From Neisseria cinerea (GTDB taxonomy: Bacteria > Pseudomonadota > Gammaproteobacteria > Burkholderiales > Neisseriaceae): DNA of 64,000 nucleotides. A program made the position numbers and the translations under genes. Positions 1 to 7,826 of the stretch are shown here, in pieces; position 1 is the stretch's first letter, and each line of letters opens with the position of its first letter. The notes under the pieces were generated by a model. It saw only the letters and a list, made by a program, of their open reading frames with translations. It was not told where the DNA came from and made no database searches. Where the stretch lies: the NCBI RefSeq assembly GCF_900475315.1, contig NZ_LS483369.1, positions 248,001 through 312,000 of the forward strand. Direction: 5' to 3'.

Positions 1-525
1 TCCGAGCTGTCCGTTTACGGTTCCTCCGCTATAAGCGATGATGCCTTGAAGCAGCGGGATATCCGACCATCCGGCAAACTGCATGATGGCAACGCAGGAT
101 TGGAGCAATGCTCCGATGAGCAGCGACCAGGCAAACAGGGTTACGATGCGTTCCTGTCCGAAGCGTGCAATTAGGCATCTGCATGCCCATGCGCTTATGG
201 CGAGCAAGATGAACACCCAGGAAACGATATCGTTCATGCCGGGGTAAATCAGATTCATCAGCCGTGCCTGCAACCACCAGAATGCTGCCATTGCAAGCAG
301 GAGAAAGCTGAGGGGAGGGATTTTTGTGCTAAACAGTTTTTGTCGTGCGGTCAAAAACAGCAGAACGGTCAGACCGGCGGCAGAGGCGGCTTCCAGGTAG
401 AAGCCGGATGCCGGCCCTATCCTGAGTGTGGACAGGAAGGGGGCGATATTGATCCAGAGAAAACAGAGCAATATATAAATTGGCAGTTTGCCGGCTGGAT
501 TTGGAGCGGATGCTTCAACGGACAT
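1..525 (-). CDS. pglL: PglL O-oligosaccharyltransferase, 5' part (cut by window edge)
   Basis: Only the first 175 codons are present; the gene runs off the left edge. The N-terminus has a short cytoplasmic start followed by repeated hydrophobic membrane segments (about residues 15-35, 45-58, 70-85, 95-115 and 130-155), with the stretch QARLMNLIYPGMNDIVSWVF that I recognise from neisserial PglL. PglL moves lipid-linked glycan in the periplasm onto serines of pilin and other exported proteins. The ATG at 523-525 lies inside the end of the upstream DUF2069 gene (11 base overlap), so the two are probably translationally coupled. The sequence is clearly diverged from the meningococcal PglL I remember, which bears on the species. 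Confidence 0.85.
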   Translation of the reverse strand, partial: MSVEASAPNPAGKLPIYILLCFLWINIAPFLSTLRIGPASGFYLEAASAAGLTVLLFLTARQKLFSTKIPPLSFLLLAMAAFWWLQARLMNLIYPGMNDIVSWVFILLAISAWACRCLIARFGQERIVTLFAWSLLIGALLQSCVAIMQFAGWSDIPLLQGIIAYSGGTVNGQLG

Positions 526-868
526 GGTTGGTTTTTTTGTGTTGTTTGACGAATGACAGGGAGGCTGTGAAGAAGCTGATACTTAATGCCGCAGCTAGTG
601 TGGCACAAATTTTTTCTGCGGGATAGGCGTTGAACAGGCGCATGACGGCTTCGGCAAAATAAATCAGAATCAACATGGAGCTGTATTGGTAGGTGTAGAT
701 TTTTTTCTTCAGGATGCCTGAAAGCGGCAGGCAGAGGGGCAAGGTTTTGAGCGCAAGCCACGAACCGCCCGGGCGTAACGGTGCAATCCATAATTCCCAA
801 GAAAGGGATAGGGCAATCAGTGCAATCAGGCTGAAGGAGGCAAGGAAGTAAGCGGTTTGTTTGTTCAC
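515..868 (-). CDS. DUF2069 family inner-membrane protein
   Basis: A 117-residue protein with about four hydrophobic helices (residues 5-23, 35-50, 62-80, 88-105) and little else; this pattern and size fit the DUF2069 family of unknown function found in beta- and gammaproteobacteria. The start must be GTG (866-868): no ATG occurs before residue 60. It begins 9 bases after the maf stop and overlaps the pglL start, so maf, this gene and pglL look like one transcript. Function is not known; I make no guess beyond membrane location. Confidence 0.7.
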   Translation of the reverse strand: MNKQTAYFLASFSLIALIALSLSWELWIAPLRPGGSWLALKTLPLCLPLSGILKKKIYTYQYSSMLILIYFAEAVMRLFNAYPAEKICATLAAALSISFFTASLSFVKQHKKTNHVR

Positions 869-876
869 GGCGGACT

Positions 877-1485
877 TTACGGTTTAAGGGCGGATAAGGG
901 GGAGCAGTATCCCAAATCCTGCAACATGGAAACGGTTTCATAAACAGGCAGCCCCATAATGCCGCTGAAGCTGCCTTCGATAGATTGGATAAAGATACCG
1001 CCTATGCCTTGCACGGCGTAGGCACCGGCTTTATCCATCGGTTCGCCGCTTTGTACATAGGCGGAAATTTCTTCCGAACACAGGGGCTTGAAGGCGACGT
1101 GGTTGGTTTGGAGGCAGTTTTTCGCATTGCCTCGATAGTGGATATGGACGGATGTCAGGACGGTATGCCTGGTGTCCGACAGCAGTTTTAGGAATTTGAC
1201 CGCTTCGGCTTGGGAGCGGGGTTTGCCTAATATAATGCCGTCTGAAACAACGCAGGTATCCGCTGTAATCAAGGGAAAATCAGGCATTGCGCCGTTGGTT
1301 TCGAGAAACAGGGCCAAAGCCGTCTGATTTTTTTCTGCCGCCATTCTTTGAACGTAACAGGCAGGTGTTTCATCGACTTTAACGGCTTCATCGATATCGG
1401 CAGGCAGTTTGATGACATGGTAGCCCAACTGTGTCAGGATCTGCATCCTGCGCGGGCTGTTCGAACCTAAGTAAAGGGTGTTCAA
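877..1485 (-). CDS. maf: Maf-family nucleotide pyrophosphatase
   Basis: A 202-residue Maf/YhdE-type house-cleaning enzyme, which hydrolyses non-canonical or excess nucleoside triphosphates to monophosphates. The N-terminal substrate loop SNSPRR (residues 8-13), the ITADTCV segment with its catalytic aspartate near residue 77, and the GKP motif near residue 90 are all present. The start codon is TTG at 1483-1485, preceded by GGAACCCC; the next ATG (residue 14) would remove the essential SxSPRR loop, so TTG is the likely start. It leads the maf-DUF2069-pglL group. The name Maf here is unrelated to the MafA/MafB adhesin-toxin proteins of Neisseria. Confidence 0.85.
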   Translation of the reverse strand: MNTLYLGSNSPRRMQILTQLGYHVIKLPADIDEAVKVDETPACYVQRMAAEKNQTALALFLETNGAMPDFPLITADTCVVSDGIILGKPRSQAEAVKFLKLLSDTRHTVLTSVHIHYRGNAKNCLQTNHVAFKPLCSEEISAYVQSGEPMDKAGAYAVQGIGGIFIQSIEGSFSGIMGLPVYETVSMLQDLGYCSPLSALKP

Positions 1486-1535
1486 AGGGGTTCCTTAATC
1501 TGCGGCGAAGGGCTTGGGTTTCAGACGGCATAAGG

Positions 1536-2306
1536 TCAGGCTTCTGCCGGAGGCTGTATGTCGCCATCCTGTTCTGAGTGTGGCGTGAAAAAGCGTCCGA
1601 ACCAAATACCTGCTTCGTATAAGAGAATCAGCGGAATGGCAAGCAGGGTTTGTGAAATAACGTCGGGCGGTGTGATGACTGCGGCAATGACAAAAGCACC
1701 GACAATGACATAGGGGCGGGCATGTTTGAGCTGTCCGGTTGTTACCACGCCGATTTTGGTTAACAGGATAACGACGATGGGAACTTCAAAGGTTGTGCCG
1801 AACGCAACGAACATGCCTAAGATAAAAGACAGGTATTTGTCGATGTCTGTCGCCATATTGACGCCGACAGGGGTAATGCCGGCAAGGAATTTGAAAATGA
1901 CGGGAAAAACCAGAAAATAGGCAAACGCCATGCCGATGAAAAACAGGCTGACGCTTGAGAGGACAAGCGGGGTAATCAGGCGTTTTTCGTTTTGATAGAG
2001 TGCGGGGGCGACAAATGCCCAGATTTGGTAGAGCGTATGCGGCAGCGAAATTAAAAATGCCGCCATCAGGGTAACTTTGACCGGCACAAAAAATGGTGCG
2101 ATGACGTCGGTGGCAATCATGCTGGTGTCTTTTGGCAGGTTTGCCATCAGCGGGTCGGCGATAAAAGTATAGAGTTGTTGGGCAAACGGCATTAGGCCGA
2201 AAAAGCAGACTAAGATGCCGACAACCGTCCACATCAGGCGGCGGCGCAGCTCGATGAGGTGTTCGACAAGTGGTTGGACGGGTTGTTCGTTTTGTGTTTC
2301 GGACAC
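1536..2306 (-). CDS. tatC: Sec-independent translocase subunit TatC
   Basis: A 256-residue inner-membrane protein with six predicted helices and the TatC N-terminal signature around residues 14-25 (EHLIELRRRLMW). TatC, with TatB, binds the twin-arginine signal peptide and forms the receptor for export of folded proteins. The start is GTG at 2304-2306, with an AGAGGG ribosome site about 9 bases upstream; no ATG is available before the conserved N-terminus. It follows tatB by 13 bases and closes the tatABC operon. A cytoplasmic charged tail (residues 240-256) ends the protein. Confidence 0.93.
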   Translation of the reverse strand: MSETQNEQPVQPLVEHLIELRRRLMWTVVGILVCFFGLMPFAQQLYTFIADPLMANLPKDTSMIATDVIAPFFVPVKVTLMAAFLISLPHTLYQIWAFVAPALYQNEKRLITPLVLSSVSLFFIGMAFAYFLVFPVIFKFLAGITPVGVNMATDIDKYLSFILGMFVAFGTTFEVPIVVILLTKIGVVTTGQLKHARPYVIVGAFVIAAVITPPDVISQTLLAIPLILLYEAGIWFGRFFTPHSEQDGDIQPPAEA

Positions 2307-2319
2307 CGGATTGCCCTCT

Positions 2320-3006
2320 TTATGATTTACGGACGCGCAATTTAGGTTTGGCGCGGGATTTAGGACGCAAATCGCGTTTGCGGCTTATGGCCTGTTTACG
2401 TAGCGAAGTGGTATGCGGAACAGGGGTTTCAACAGCAGCGGTATCGATATAGCTGACTTCCACGGTTTGTGCGGCAGGCGAAGAAGGTGCGGTCAGGTAT
2501 TCGCGCCATGCGCGGTCTTTATCGGTTTCCGAAGGCTCGGCTGTGCCGCCGGTTTGCCCGTCATTCCCAAGGGTTTCGGCGGAAGTATCGGAACGTTCAG
2601 ACGGCATAACGTCGGCAATACCGTCTGATACGGTGTTTGCCGTATCGGGAAGGGGGTTGCCGCCTTCATCAACGCCGAAATCGGCAGGTGTCCGCTGTTC
2701 GGGTAGTTTGTCCCATGGTTTTAGCCCGTCGGAAATGTCGTGCAGATTACCCTCCATATCCGTACCGGTTTCTTTGAGGCTGTCTCGAACCTGAGCGGCG
2801 GCGGCTTCGAATTCCTGCTTTGCCTTCCTCAGTTCTTCCAGTTCGATTTGAGTGTCAAATTCCTGTTTGACGCTTCCGACAAAGCGTTGCAGCCTGCCGA
2901 TGAGCCTTCCGGCAGTGCGGGCGGCTTCGGGCAGGCGTTCTGGACCAAGGACAATCAGGGCGATAACGCCGACCAAAATCAGCTCGCCCAAACCGAAATC
3001 AAACAT
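2320..3006 (-). CDS. tatB: Sec-independent translocase subunit TatB
   Basis: A 228-residue protein with one N-terminal helix (about residues 3-20), the GPERLPEAAR hinge/amphipathic motif typical of TatB, then a long acidic, proline- and threonine-rich tail and a very basic C-terminus (last 25 residues mostly R and K). Neisserial TatB tails vary in length; this one is longer than the 171-residue E. coli protein. TatB works with TatC in substrate recognition. It begins 4 bases after the tatA stop. The tail is low complexity, so its exact role cannot be read from sequence. Confidence 0.92.
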   Translation of the reverse strand: MFDFGLGELILVGVIALIVLGPERLPEAARTAGRLIGRLQRFVGSVKQEFDTQIELEELRKAKQEFEAAAAQVRDSLKETGTDMEGNLHDISDGLKPWDKLPEQRTPADFGVDEGGNPLPDTANTVSDGIADVMPSERSDTSAETLGNDGQTGGTAEPSETDKDRAWREYLTAPSSPAAQTVEVSYIDTAAVETPVPHTTSLRKQAISRKRDLRPKSRAKPKLRVRKS

Positions 3007-3009
3007 ACG

Positions 3010-3213
3010 TTATGCTTTGTCTTCGTCTTTTTTATGTTCGATTACGTCGTCTTTTCCGGCATCTTTGCCATCGGTGCCTTCGTTCAGTCCCTGTTTGAAG
3101 TCATGAACCGCGCCGCCGAGGTCTTTGCCGACGTTGCGCAGTTTTTTGGTGCCAAATATCAAAACGACGATGATTAATACGATAATCCAGTGCGTCAGAG
3201 AAAAACTGCCCAT
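3010..3213 (-). CDS. tatA: Sec-independent translocase subunit TatA
   Basis: A 67-residue protein with an N-terminal membrane helix (residues 6-20), the [10 protein letters not shown] hinge and an amphipathic helix, followed by a short charged tail. TatA polymerises to form the translocation pore of the Tat system. It is the first gene of tatA-tatB-tatC on the minus strand, with spacing of only a few bases to tatB. The HIT gene lies about 45 bases upstream in the same direction, so the two may be co-transcribed. Confidence 0.93.
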   Translation of the reverse strand: MGSFSLTHWIIVLIIVVLIFGTKKLRNVGKDLGGAVHDFKQGLNEGTDGKDAGKDDVIEHKKDEDKA

Positions 3214-3259
3214 GATGTATCCTTAAGTAAGTATTAGGGGTTGATTGTGAAATAACGGT

Positions 3260-3583
3260 TTATACCGGTGTACCCATGATGTGTATATGCAGGTGGAAGA
3301 CTTCTTGCCCGCCACCTTTGCCGGTATTGATTAGGGTTTTAAAGCCGTCGGTCAGTCCCGAAGCTTTAGCGATTTCGGGAACTTTCAACATCATTTTGCC
3401 CAATAGCTGCTGATGTTCGGGCGCGGCGTGCGCCAGCGAGTCGAAATGGACTTTCGGAATGAGCAGCAGGTGAACCGGCGCGGCAGGGCGGATGTCTTTG
3501 AAACAAATCATATCCCCGTCTTCGTAGACGGTTTGCGCTGGAATGTCTTTGGCGGCAATTTTACAGAAAATACAGTTGTCCAT
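3260..3583 (-). CDS. HIT-family purine nucleoside phosphoramidase (HinT-like)
   Basis: A complete 107-residue histidine-triad protein. The N-terminus CIFCKIA and the catalytic triad HLHIHIMG (histidines at residues 97, 99 and 101) are intact, fitting the HinT branch that hydrolyses adenosine phosphoramidates. It sits between the OYE gene and tatABC, all on the minus strand. A DUS-derived hairpin directly upstream separates it from the OYE gene. Confidence 0.88.
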   Translation of the reverse strand: MDNCIFCKIAAKDIPAQTVYEDGDMICFKDIRPAAPVHLLLIPKVHFDSLAHAAPEHQQLLGKMMLKVPEIAKASGLTDGFKTLINTGKGGGQEVFHLHIHIMGTPV

Positions 3584-3596
3584 AACGGCTCCGTTG

Positions 3597-3620
3597 CCGT
3601 CTGAAGAAGCAGTCAGACGG
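3597..3620 (-). terminator. DUS-derived hairpin downstream of the OYE gene
   Basis: CCGTCTGA and TCAGACGG form an 8 bp stem with an 8 base loop, between the stop of the oxidoreductase (3715) and the start of the HIT gene (3583). The T-run is weak, so termination may be partial. Confidence 0.5.
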
Positions 3621-3714
3621 ATTAAACGTGGAAGAGATGGGATTGTAATATAAATTTAAGATTCTGTGCGAACGGCTTTATTGCCAGACAGGAAAGGATT
3701 TGTCCGCCGCCGTA

Positions 3715-4857
3715 TCAAATATCGATCGGGTTCCATTCTTTATCTTTTACCGGCGGCAGCCATGATTGCGTACCGCTGGAGGCAAATTCCCATAAGGTGT
3801 CAGGGAAGCCGTAACGGTCGGCACGCGTCGGGTAGAGTTGCGTTTCGATTTCATCTTCGTGGCCTTCACGGATTTGTGTGGCGATGTGCGGATTAATCAT
3901 CACGGTTTTGCCCAATGCGATAAATTCTGCCCAGCCGGTTTCATAGGCGGCCAAAATTTGATCGGCGGTAAACAGGTTGCCCACGCCGATAAGCGGCAGT
4001 TTGCCGTTGATGCGTTCGTGGATGAACTGCATACGGGTTTGGGTGGTATCGCCGCCGCGACGGATTTTTTTATCAAATTCCCACAAGGAAACGTGCAGAT
4101 ATTGCAGCGGTTTTTGTACCAATGCGTCAATCAGTGCGCCGGTTTCGGTCATGGTTAAGCCGTCATCGCCCGGCTCTTCAGGGGAGAAGCGGTAACCGAT
4201 GATGAAGTCGTTGCGCCGGTGTTTTTCACGGACGGCAACCACGGCATCGATAACGGCCAGCGGGAAGCGCATTCTGTTTTCCAAGCTACCGCCCCATTGG
4301 TCGTTGCGGCGGTTGCTTTGGGCGGAGTAAAACTGTTGGATTAAATAGCCGTTCGCGCCGTGGATTTCCACGCCGTCAAAACCGGCACGAAGCGCCAAAT
4401 CGGCGGCTTGTGCATAAGAGGCGATGAGTGCCTCGATTTCTTCTGCGGTCGCTTCGCGTGCGTGTTCGGCTTCGCTGGAGGAAGCGCTGATTTTGTCGAG
4501 ACCGTCCAAAAGGTCATCAATGGCTTTGGAACCGCCGTGATGGATTTGCAAAATCGCTTTTGCGCCTTGTTGTTGCAGGATTTGTGCGATTTCTTTCAGG
4601 CTGTCGAGGCAGTGTTCGCCTGTGGCTTCAGGTTGGCCGTGAAAGGCTTTACCGTCTTTTTGGACCAAAGTGGCGGCAGTGATGAACAGGCCCATATCGA
4701 CTGCGCGGTTGTTGAGGAAGGTACGCTCTTGGTCGCTGATTAAACCGTCGGCTTGTGAGCCGAAATGGGTCATGGGGGCGACGACAAGGCGGTTTTTGAT
4801 GGTTACGCCGTTATTAAGGGTGTATGTTTGGAAGAGTGGGGCGTATTTTGGATTCAT
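3715..4857 (-). CDS. NADH:flavin oxidoreductase, old yellow enzyme family
   Basis: A 380-residue FMN-dependent TIM-barrel oxidoreductase. Visible family marks are APMTHFGS near the N-terminus, the HGANGYLIQQF segment after the DGVEIHGAN strand, and the SNRRNDQWGGSLENR motif. The family reduces alpha,beta-unsaturated carbonyls or similar electrophiles with NAD(P)H; the physiological substrate is unknown. A DUS-type terminator for the dehydrogenase lies upstream, so this gene probably has its own promoter. Its neighbour on the same strand is also a carbonyl-linked redox enzyme, but a shared pathway is only a guess. Confidence 0.85.
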   Translation of the reverse strand: MNPKYAPLFQTYTLNNGVTIKNRLVVAPMTHFGSQADGLISDQERTFLNNRAVDMGLFITAATLVQKDGKAFHGQPEATGEHCLDSLKEIAQILQQQGAKAILQIHHGGSKAIDDLLDGLDKISASSSEAEHAREATAEEIEALIASYAQAADLALRAGFDGVEIHGANGYLIQQFYSAQSNRRNDQWGGSLENRMRFPLAVIDAVVAVREKHRRNDFIIGYRFSPEEPGDDGLTMTETGALIDALVQKPLQYLHVSLWEFDKKIRRGGDTTQTRMQFIHERINGKLPLIGVGNLFTADQILAAYETGWAEFIALGKTVMINPHIATQIREGHEDEIETQLYPTRADRYGFPDTLWEFASSGTQSWLPPVKDKEWNPIDI

Positions 4858-4921
4858 GGAGTTTTACTCTTGATAAGTGAATGGTTGGCAGAGGATTGGG
4901 CCATTTGGGAATTTATCAAGT

Positions 4922-4957
4922 AAACAAGCCGTCTGCAAAGTTTCAGACGGCCTGTTT
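4922..4957 (-). terminator. DUS hairpin after the alcohol/butanediol dehydrogenase
   Basis: GCCGTCTG (4928-4935) pairs with CAGACGGC (4944-4951), extended outside by AAACA/TGTTT. On the minus strand it ends in a T-containing run. It lies 20 bases after the dehydrogenase stop. Confidence 0.7.
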
Positions 4958-4977
4958 ATTCTCTTTAAGCCTTAGGA

Positions 4978-6042
4978 TTAAAGGTTAGGATTGACAACGA
5001 TTTTTACTGCGGATTCGTTGTTGTGGATTAAGCGCTCGAAGCCTTCGGAAATCAATTCGTCCAGTTTGATGCGTTGGGTGATGAAAGGCTCAAGGTTGAT
5101 TTTGCCTTCTTCAACCAATTTGATGGTTTCGGCGTGGTCGTTGCAGTAGGCGATGGTGCCGCGCACGTCCAGCTCTTTCATCACAACGCTGTGGACGTTG
5201 ATGGTAGCAGGGTGGCTCCAAATGGATACGATGACCAAATTGGCGGCAGGTTTACATGCTTCTACCAAGGTATCCATTACTTTGTTGACGCTGGTGCATT
5301 CGAATGCAACGTCTACGCCTTCGCCGTTGGTCAGTTTTTTCACTTCTTCGACGACATCGACTTCGGACGGGTCGAGGATGTAGTCGGCAACACCGGATTC
5401 GCGGGCTTTGTCTTTGCGTGCTTTGCTCAATTCGGTGATGATGACTTTGATGCCTTTGGCTTTCAATACGGCAGCCAACAGCAAACCGATTGGGCCTGCG
5501 CCGCCAACCAATGCGACATCGCCTGCTTTCGCGCCGCTGCGTACATAAGCATGGTGGCCGACAGACAGAGGTTCAATCAAAGCAGCTTGATCCAATGGGA
5601 TTTTGTCGGAAATCGGATGCACCCAACGGCGTTTGACGGCGATTTTTTCAGACAAGCCGCCACCGCAACCGCCTAAGCCGATGAAGTTCATGTCTTTAGA
5701 GAGGTGGTAGTTGCTGCCCGGGCCGGTCGGTACGTCATCGTGTACGATGTAAGGTTCGACCACAACGTGTTGGCCGACTTTGATGTCGTCCACGCCTTCG
5801 CCTACAGCATAAACCACGCCGGAGAACTCGTGACCCATGGTTACAGGGGCTGATTCGCCGGAGATTGGGTGCGGATGGCCGCAAGGCGGAATGAAAATCG
5901 GGCCTTCCATGAATTCGTGCAGGTCGGTACCGCAGATACCGCACCAAGCAACATTGATGCCGACAGTACCCGGAGCTACGGTTGGCTCGGGAATGTCTTC
6001 GATGCGGATGTCGCCTTTGTTGTAAAAACGTGCTGCTTTCAT
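4978..6042 (-). CDS. Zinc-dependent alcohol dehydrogenase, 2,3-butanediol dehydrogenase type
   Basis: A 354-residue medium-chain dehydrogenase. The catalytic-zinc residues are visible in CGICGTDLHEF (Cys about 37) and GHEFSGVV (His-Glu), and the NAD-binding fold in GGAGPIGLLLAA. The overall pattern fits (R,R)-butanediol/acetoin dehydrogenases. The usual four-cysteine structural-zinc lobe (about residues 95-115 in horse ADH) is not present: that region reads TGPGSNYHLSKD. A single DUS lies in the 240 bases upstream (6043-6283), where I see no further gene. Substrate assignment is by family resemblance only. Confidence 0.82.
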   Translation of the reverse strand: MKAARFYNKGDIRIEDIPEPTVAPGTVGINVAWCGICGTDLHEFMEGPIFIPPCGHPHPISGESAPVTMGHEFSGVVYAVGEGVDDIKVGQHVVVEPYIVHDDVPTGPGSNYHLSKDMNFIGLGGCGGGLSEKIAVKRRWVHPISDKIPLDQAALIEPLSVGHHAYVRSGAKAGDVALVGGAGPIGLLLAAVLKAKGIKVIITELSKARKDKARESGVADYILDPSEVDVVEEVKKLTNGEGVDVAFECTSVNKVMDTLVEACKPAANLVIVSIWSHPATINVHSVVMKELDVRGTIAYCNDHAETIKLVEEGKINLEPFITQRIKLDELISEGFERLIHNNESAVKIVVNPNL

Positions 6043-6283
6043 TGTAACGCTCCTTGTTTTAAGAGGTATGCCGTCTGAATCTCTGGCAGGCGGCGGTTGA
6101 AAGGGGAATATCGCAACCGTTTTGGGTTAAACTTATTTAGATGTTATTTTACTGCAAGAAATCTTTTTAAGTGCGCGAATCGCTTTCTTTTTGAGTGAGG
6201 TCAAGCAATGCTGCCGTCTGAAAACCGAATGGTTTTAGTTATATCATAACGGTTATCTCGGACAGATGGTCGGGTTGGTATGC

Positions 6284-7357
6284 TTATAGTGATTTGGGTT
6301 TGGTAAACCGTTTGTTTCTGTTGCGGTATAAGTTTTTCTGATAGGCGGTTACGGTATCGGATTTTCCCAATCCTGCCAGTACGCGTATATGTTCGACAGC
6401 AGATTTTGATAGGGATTCAAGGGTATAACCACCTTCCAATACGGATACGATTTTACCCGGACAGCTCGATGCCGTCTGAATGATTTTGTATGTCAGCCAG
6501 GCAAAATCTGCCTCGTGCAGGTTGAGCCTGCCGGATTCGTCCGAACGATGCGCATCGAATCCTGCAGATAACAGTACCAGTTCGGGTTTGAATGCGGCAA
6601 GTCGCGGTAACCACTGTCTGCGGACTGCTTTGCGGAATGCACGGCTGCCCGTCCCCGGTGGGAAGGGCAGGTGCACCATGTTCTCTCCGTCGGGCATATT
6701 GTTGTTTTCGGGGAAGGGGAAAAGGTCGGTTTCGAACAGGTTAAAAAACAGGATGCGCGAATCGTTTTTGAGTATTTCTGCCGTGCCGTCGCCGTAATGG
6801 ACATCAAAATCGATGACGGCAATGCGGTTCAGCCGGTATTCGGCAAGGGCGTACATTGTGCCGACGGCAGCGTTGTTTAACAGGCAGAATCCTCCTGCGT
6901 TGCCGCTTCCTGCATGATGTCCGGGAGGGCGGGCTGCACAGAAGGCATGCCATGCTTGGCGGTTCATGACCATATCGATTGCCTGAACGACCGAACCTAC
7001 GGAAAAACGGGCGGCAGACAGGGAGTTTTTACTGATAACGGTATCGTCGTCCAGACGGAAAATCTTGTCATTTTCGGGCCGGCAGGATTCCAATCGGTTC
7101 AGGTATTTGCTTGTATGGGCAAGTGCGAGGCGCATGTCGCTGATTTCTTCCGCCTCTACGGTTTGGAGGTGTTGCCAAACACCGGAGCGGCGTAAGGCTT
7201 GTTCGATGCTGCTGATCCGTTCAGGGGAGTCGGGATGGTTTGCGCCGGGTTCGTGCCCGGCACAGGCGGGATGCGAAATCCATGCGGTGCGGGCGTTTTT
7301 GCCCAAAAAAAGGCGCAATAGTGCATAGAATTTCAAGATTAGGCGGGTCAAGAACAT
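6284..7357 (-). CDS. Histone-deacetylase superfamily hydrolase (acetoin utilisation/class II type)
   Basis: A zinc amidohydrolase of the HDAC/AcuC/acetylpolyamine amidohydrolase group, 357 residues from the ATG at 7355-7357. The RPPGHHA motif, DFDVHYGDGT (zinc-binding Asp and His) and SAGFDAH (second zinc Asp) are intact, as is the late tyrosine in EGGYTLESL. A longer reading to a TTG at 7405 is open, but the ATG is preferred because family homology begins after it. A basic, hydrophobic N-terminal stretch (FLTRLILKFYALLRLFLGK) is unusual and may anchor the protein to the membrane. The gene diverges from yajC. Substrate (acetyl-lysine, acetylpolyamine or other) cannot be told. Confidence 0.82.
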   Translation of the reverse strand: MFLTRLILKFYALLRLFLGKNARTAWISHPACAGHEPGANHPDSPERISSIEQALRRSGVWQHLQTVEAEEISDMRLALAHTSKYLNRLESCRPENDKIFRLDDDTVISKNSLSAARFSVGSVVQAIDMVMNRQAWHAFCAARPPGHHAGSGNAGGFCLLNNAAVGTMYALAEYRLNRIAVIDFDVHYGDGTAEILKNDSRILFFNLFETDLFPFPENNNMPDGENMVHLPFPPGTGSRAFRKAVRRQWLPRLAAFKPELVLLSAGFDAHRSDESGRLNLHEADFAWLTYKIIQTASSCPGKIVSVLEGGYTLESLSKSAVEHIRVLAGLGKSDTVTAYQKNLYRNRNKRFTKPKSL

Positions 7358-7415
7358 GGGTTTGTGGACGGGCAGGCTGCGGCATACGGTCGGTACGGAC
7401 GGCAAACCCGATATA

Positions 7416-7442
7416 TTGTTTACGGTCTTATGTTATTATATA
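7416..7442 (+). promoter_or_regulatory. Candidate promoter of yajC-secDF
   Basis: TTGTTT (7416-7421) and TATATA (7437-7442) are separated by 15 bases, in an AT-rich patch 40 bases before the yajC ATG. The spacing is shorter than ideal, so the -35 assignment is weak. Confidence 0.35.
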
Positions 7443-7484
7443 CCCCTCTCGATTTTCAACCATATTAGAAAGAACGGATAAATT

Positions 7485-7751
7485 ATGAATCAAGCTGTTG
7501 CACAATTTGCTCCTTTAGTGTTGATTATGGTGGTGTTCTACTTCTTGATTATGCGTCCGCAGCAAAAGAAATTCAAAGCACACCAAGCGATGCTGGCTGC
7601 TTTGAAGGTCGGCGACAAAGTTGTTTTGGCTGCCGGTTTTAAAGGACGTGTAACCAAAGTAGGCGAGCAATTCTATACTGTTGATATCGGCCAAGGTGCG
7701 AAAATTGAAGTGGAAGTTGAGCGCAACGCGATTGCCGCAAAAGCCGAATAA
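7485..7751 (+). CDS. yajC: Preprotein translocase subunit YajC
   Basis: An 88-residue protein with one membrane helix (residues 8-25) and the conserved RPQQKK after it, followed by a small soluble domain (VGDKVVLAAGFKGRVTKV). YajC forms a heterotetramer with SecD and SecF that assists SecYEG. It is the first gene of yajC-secD-secF, 75 bases before secD. Confidence 0.93.
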   Translation: MNQAVAQFAPLVLIMVVFYFLIMRPQQKKFKAHQAMLAALKVGDKVVLAAGFKGRVTKVGEQFYTVDIGQGAKIEVEVERNAIAAKAE

Positions 7752-7826
7752 TCCCGTTTTTTTAGGAAAGCCGCCTCATTTTCCGAGTGCGGCTGTTTGC
7801 CTTTATAAATAAAGCAAAGGTTTATC

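Noticed and set aside
877-1485. Treating the Maf protein as part of the MafA/MafB toxin system because of its name.
   Set aside because: Sequence is the Maf/YhdE nucleotide pyrophosphatase, which is unrelated.
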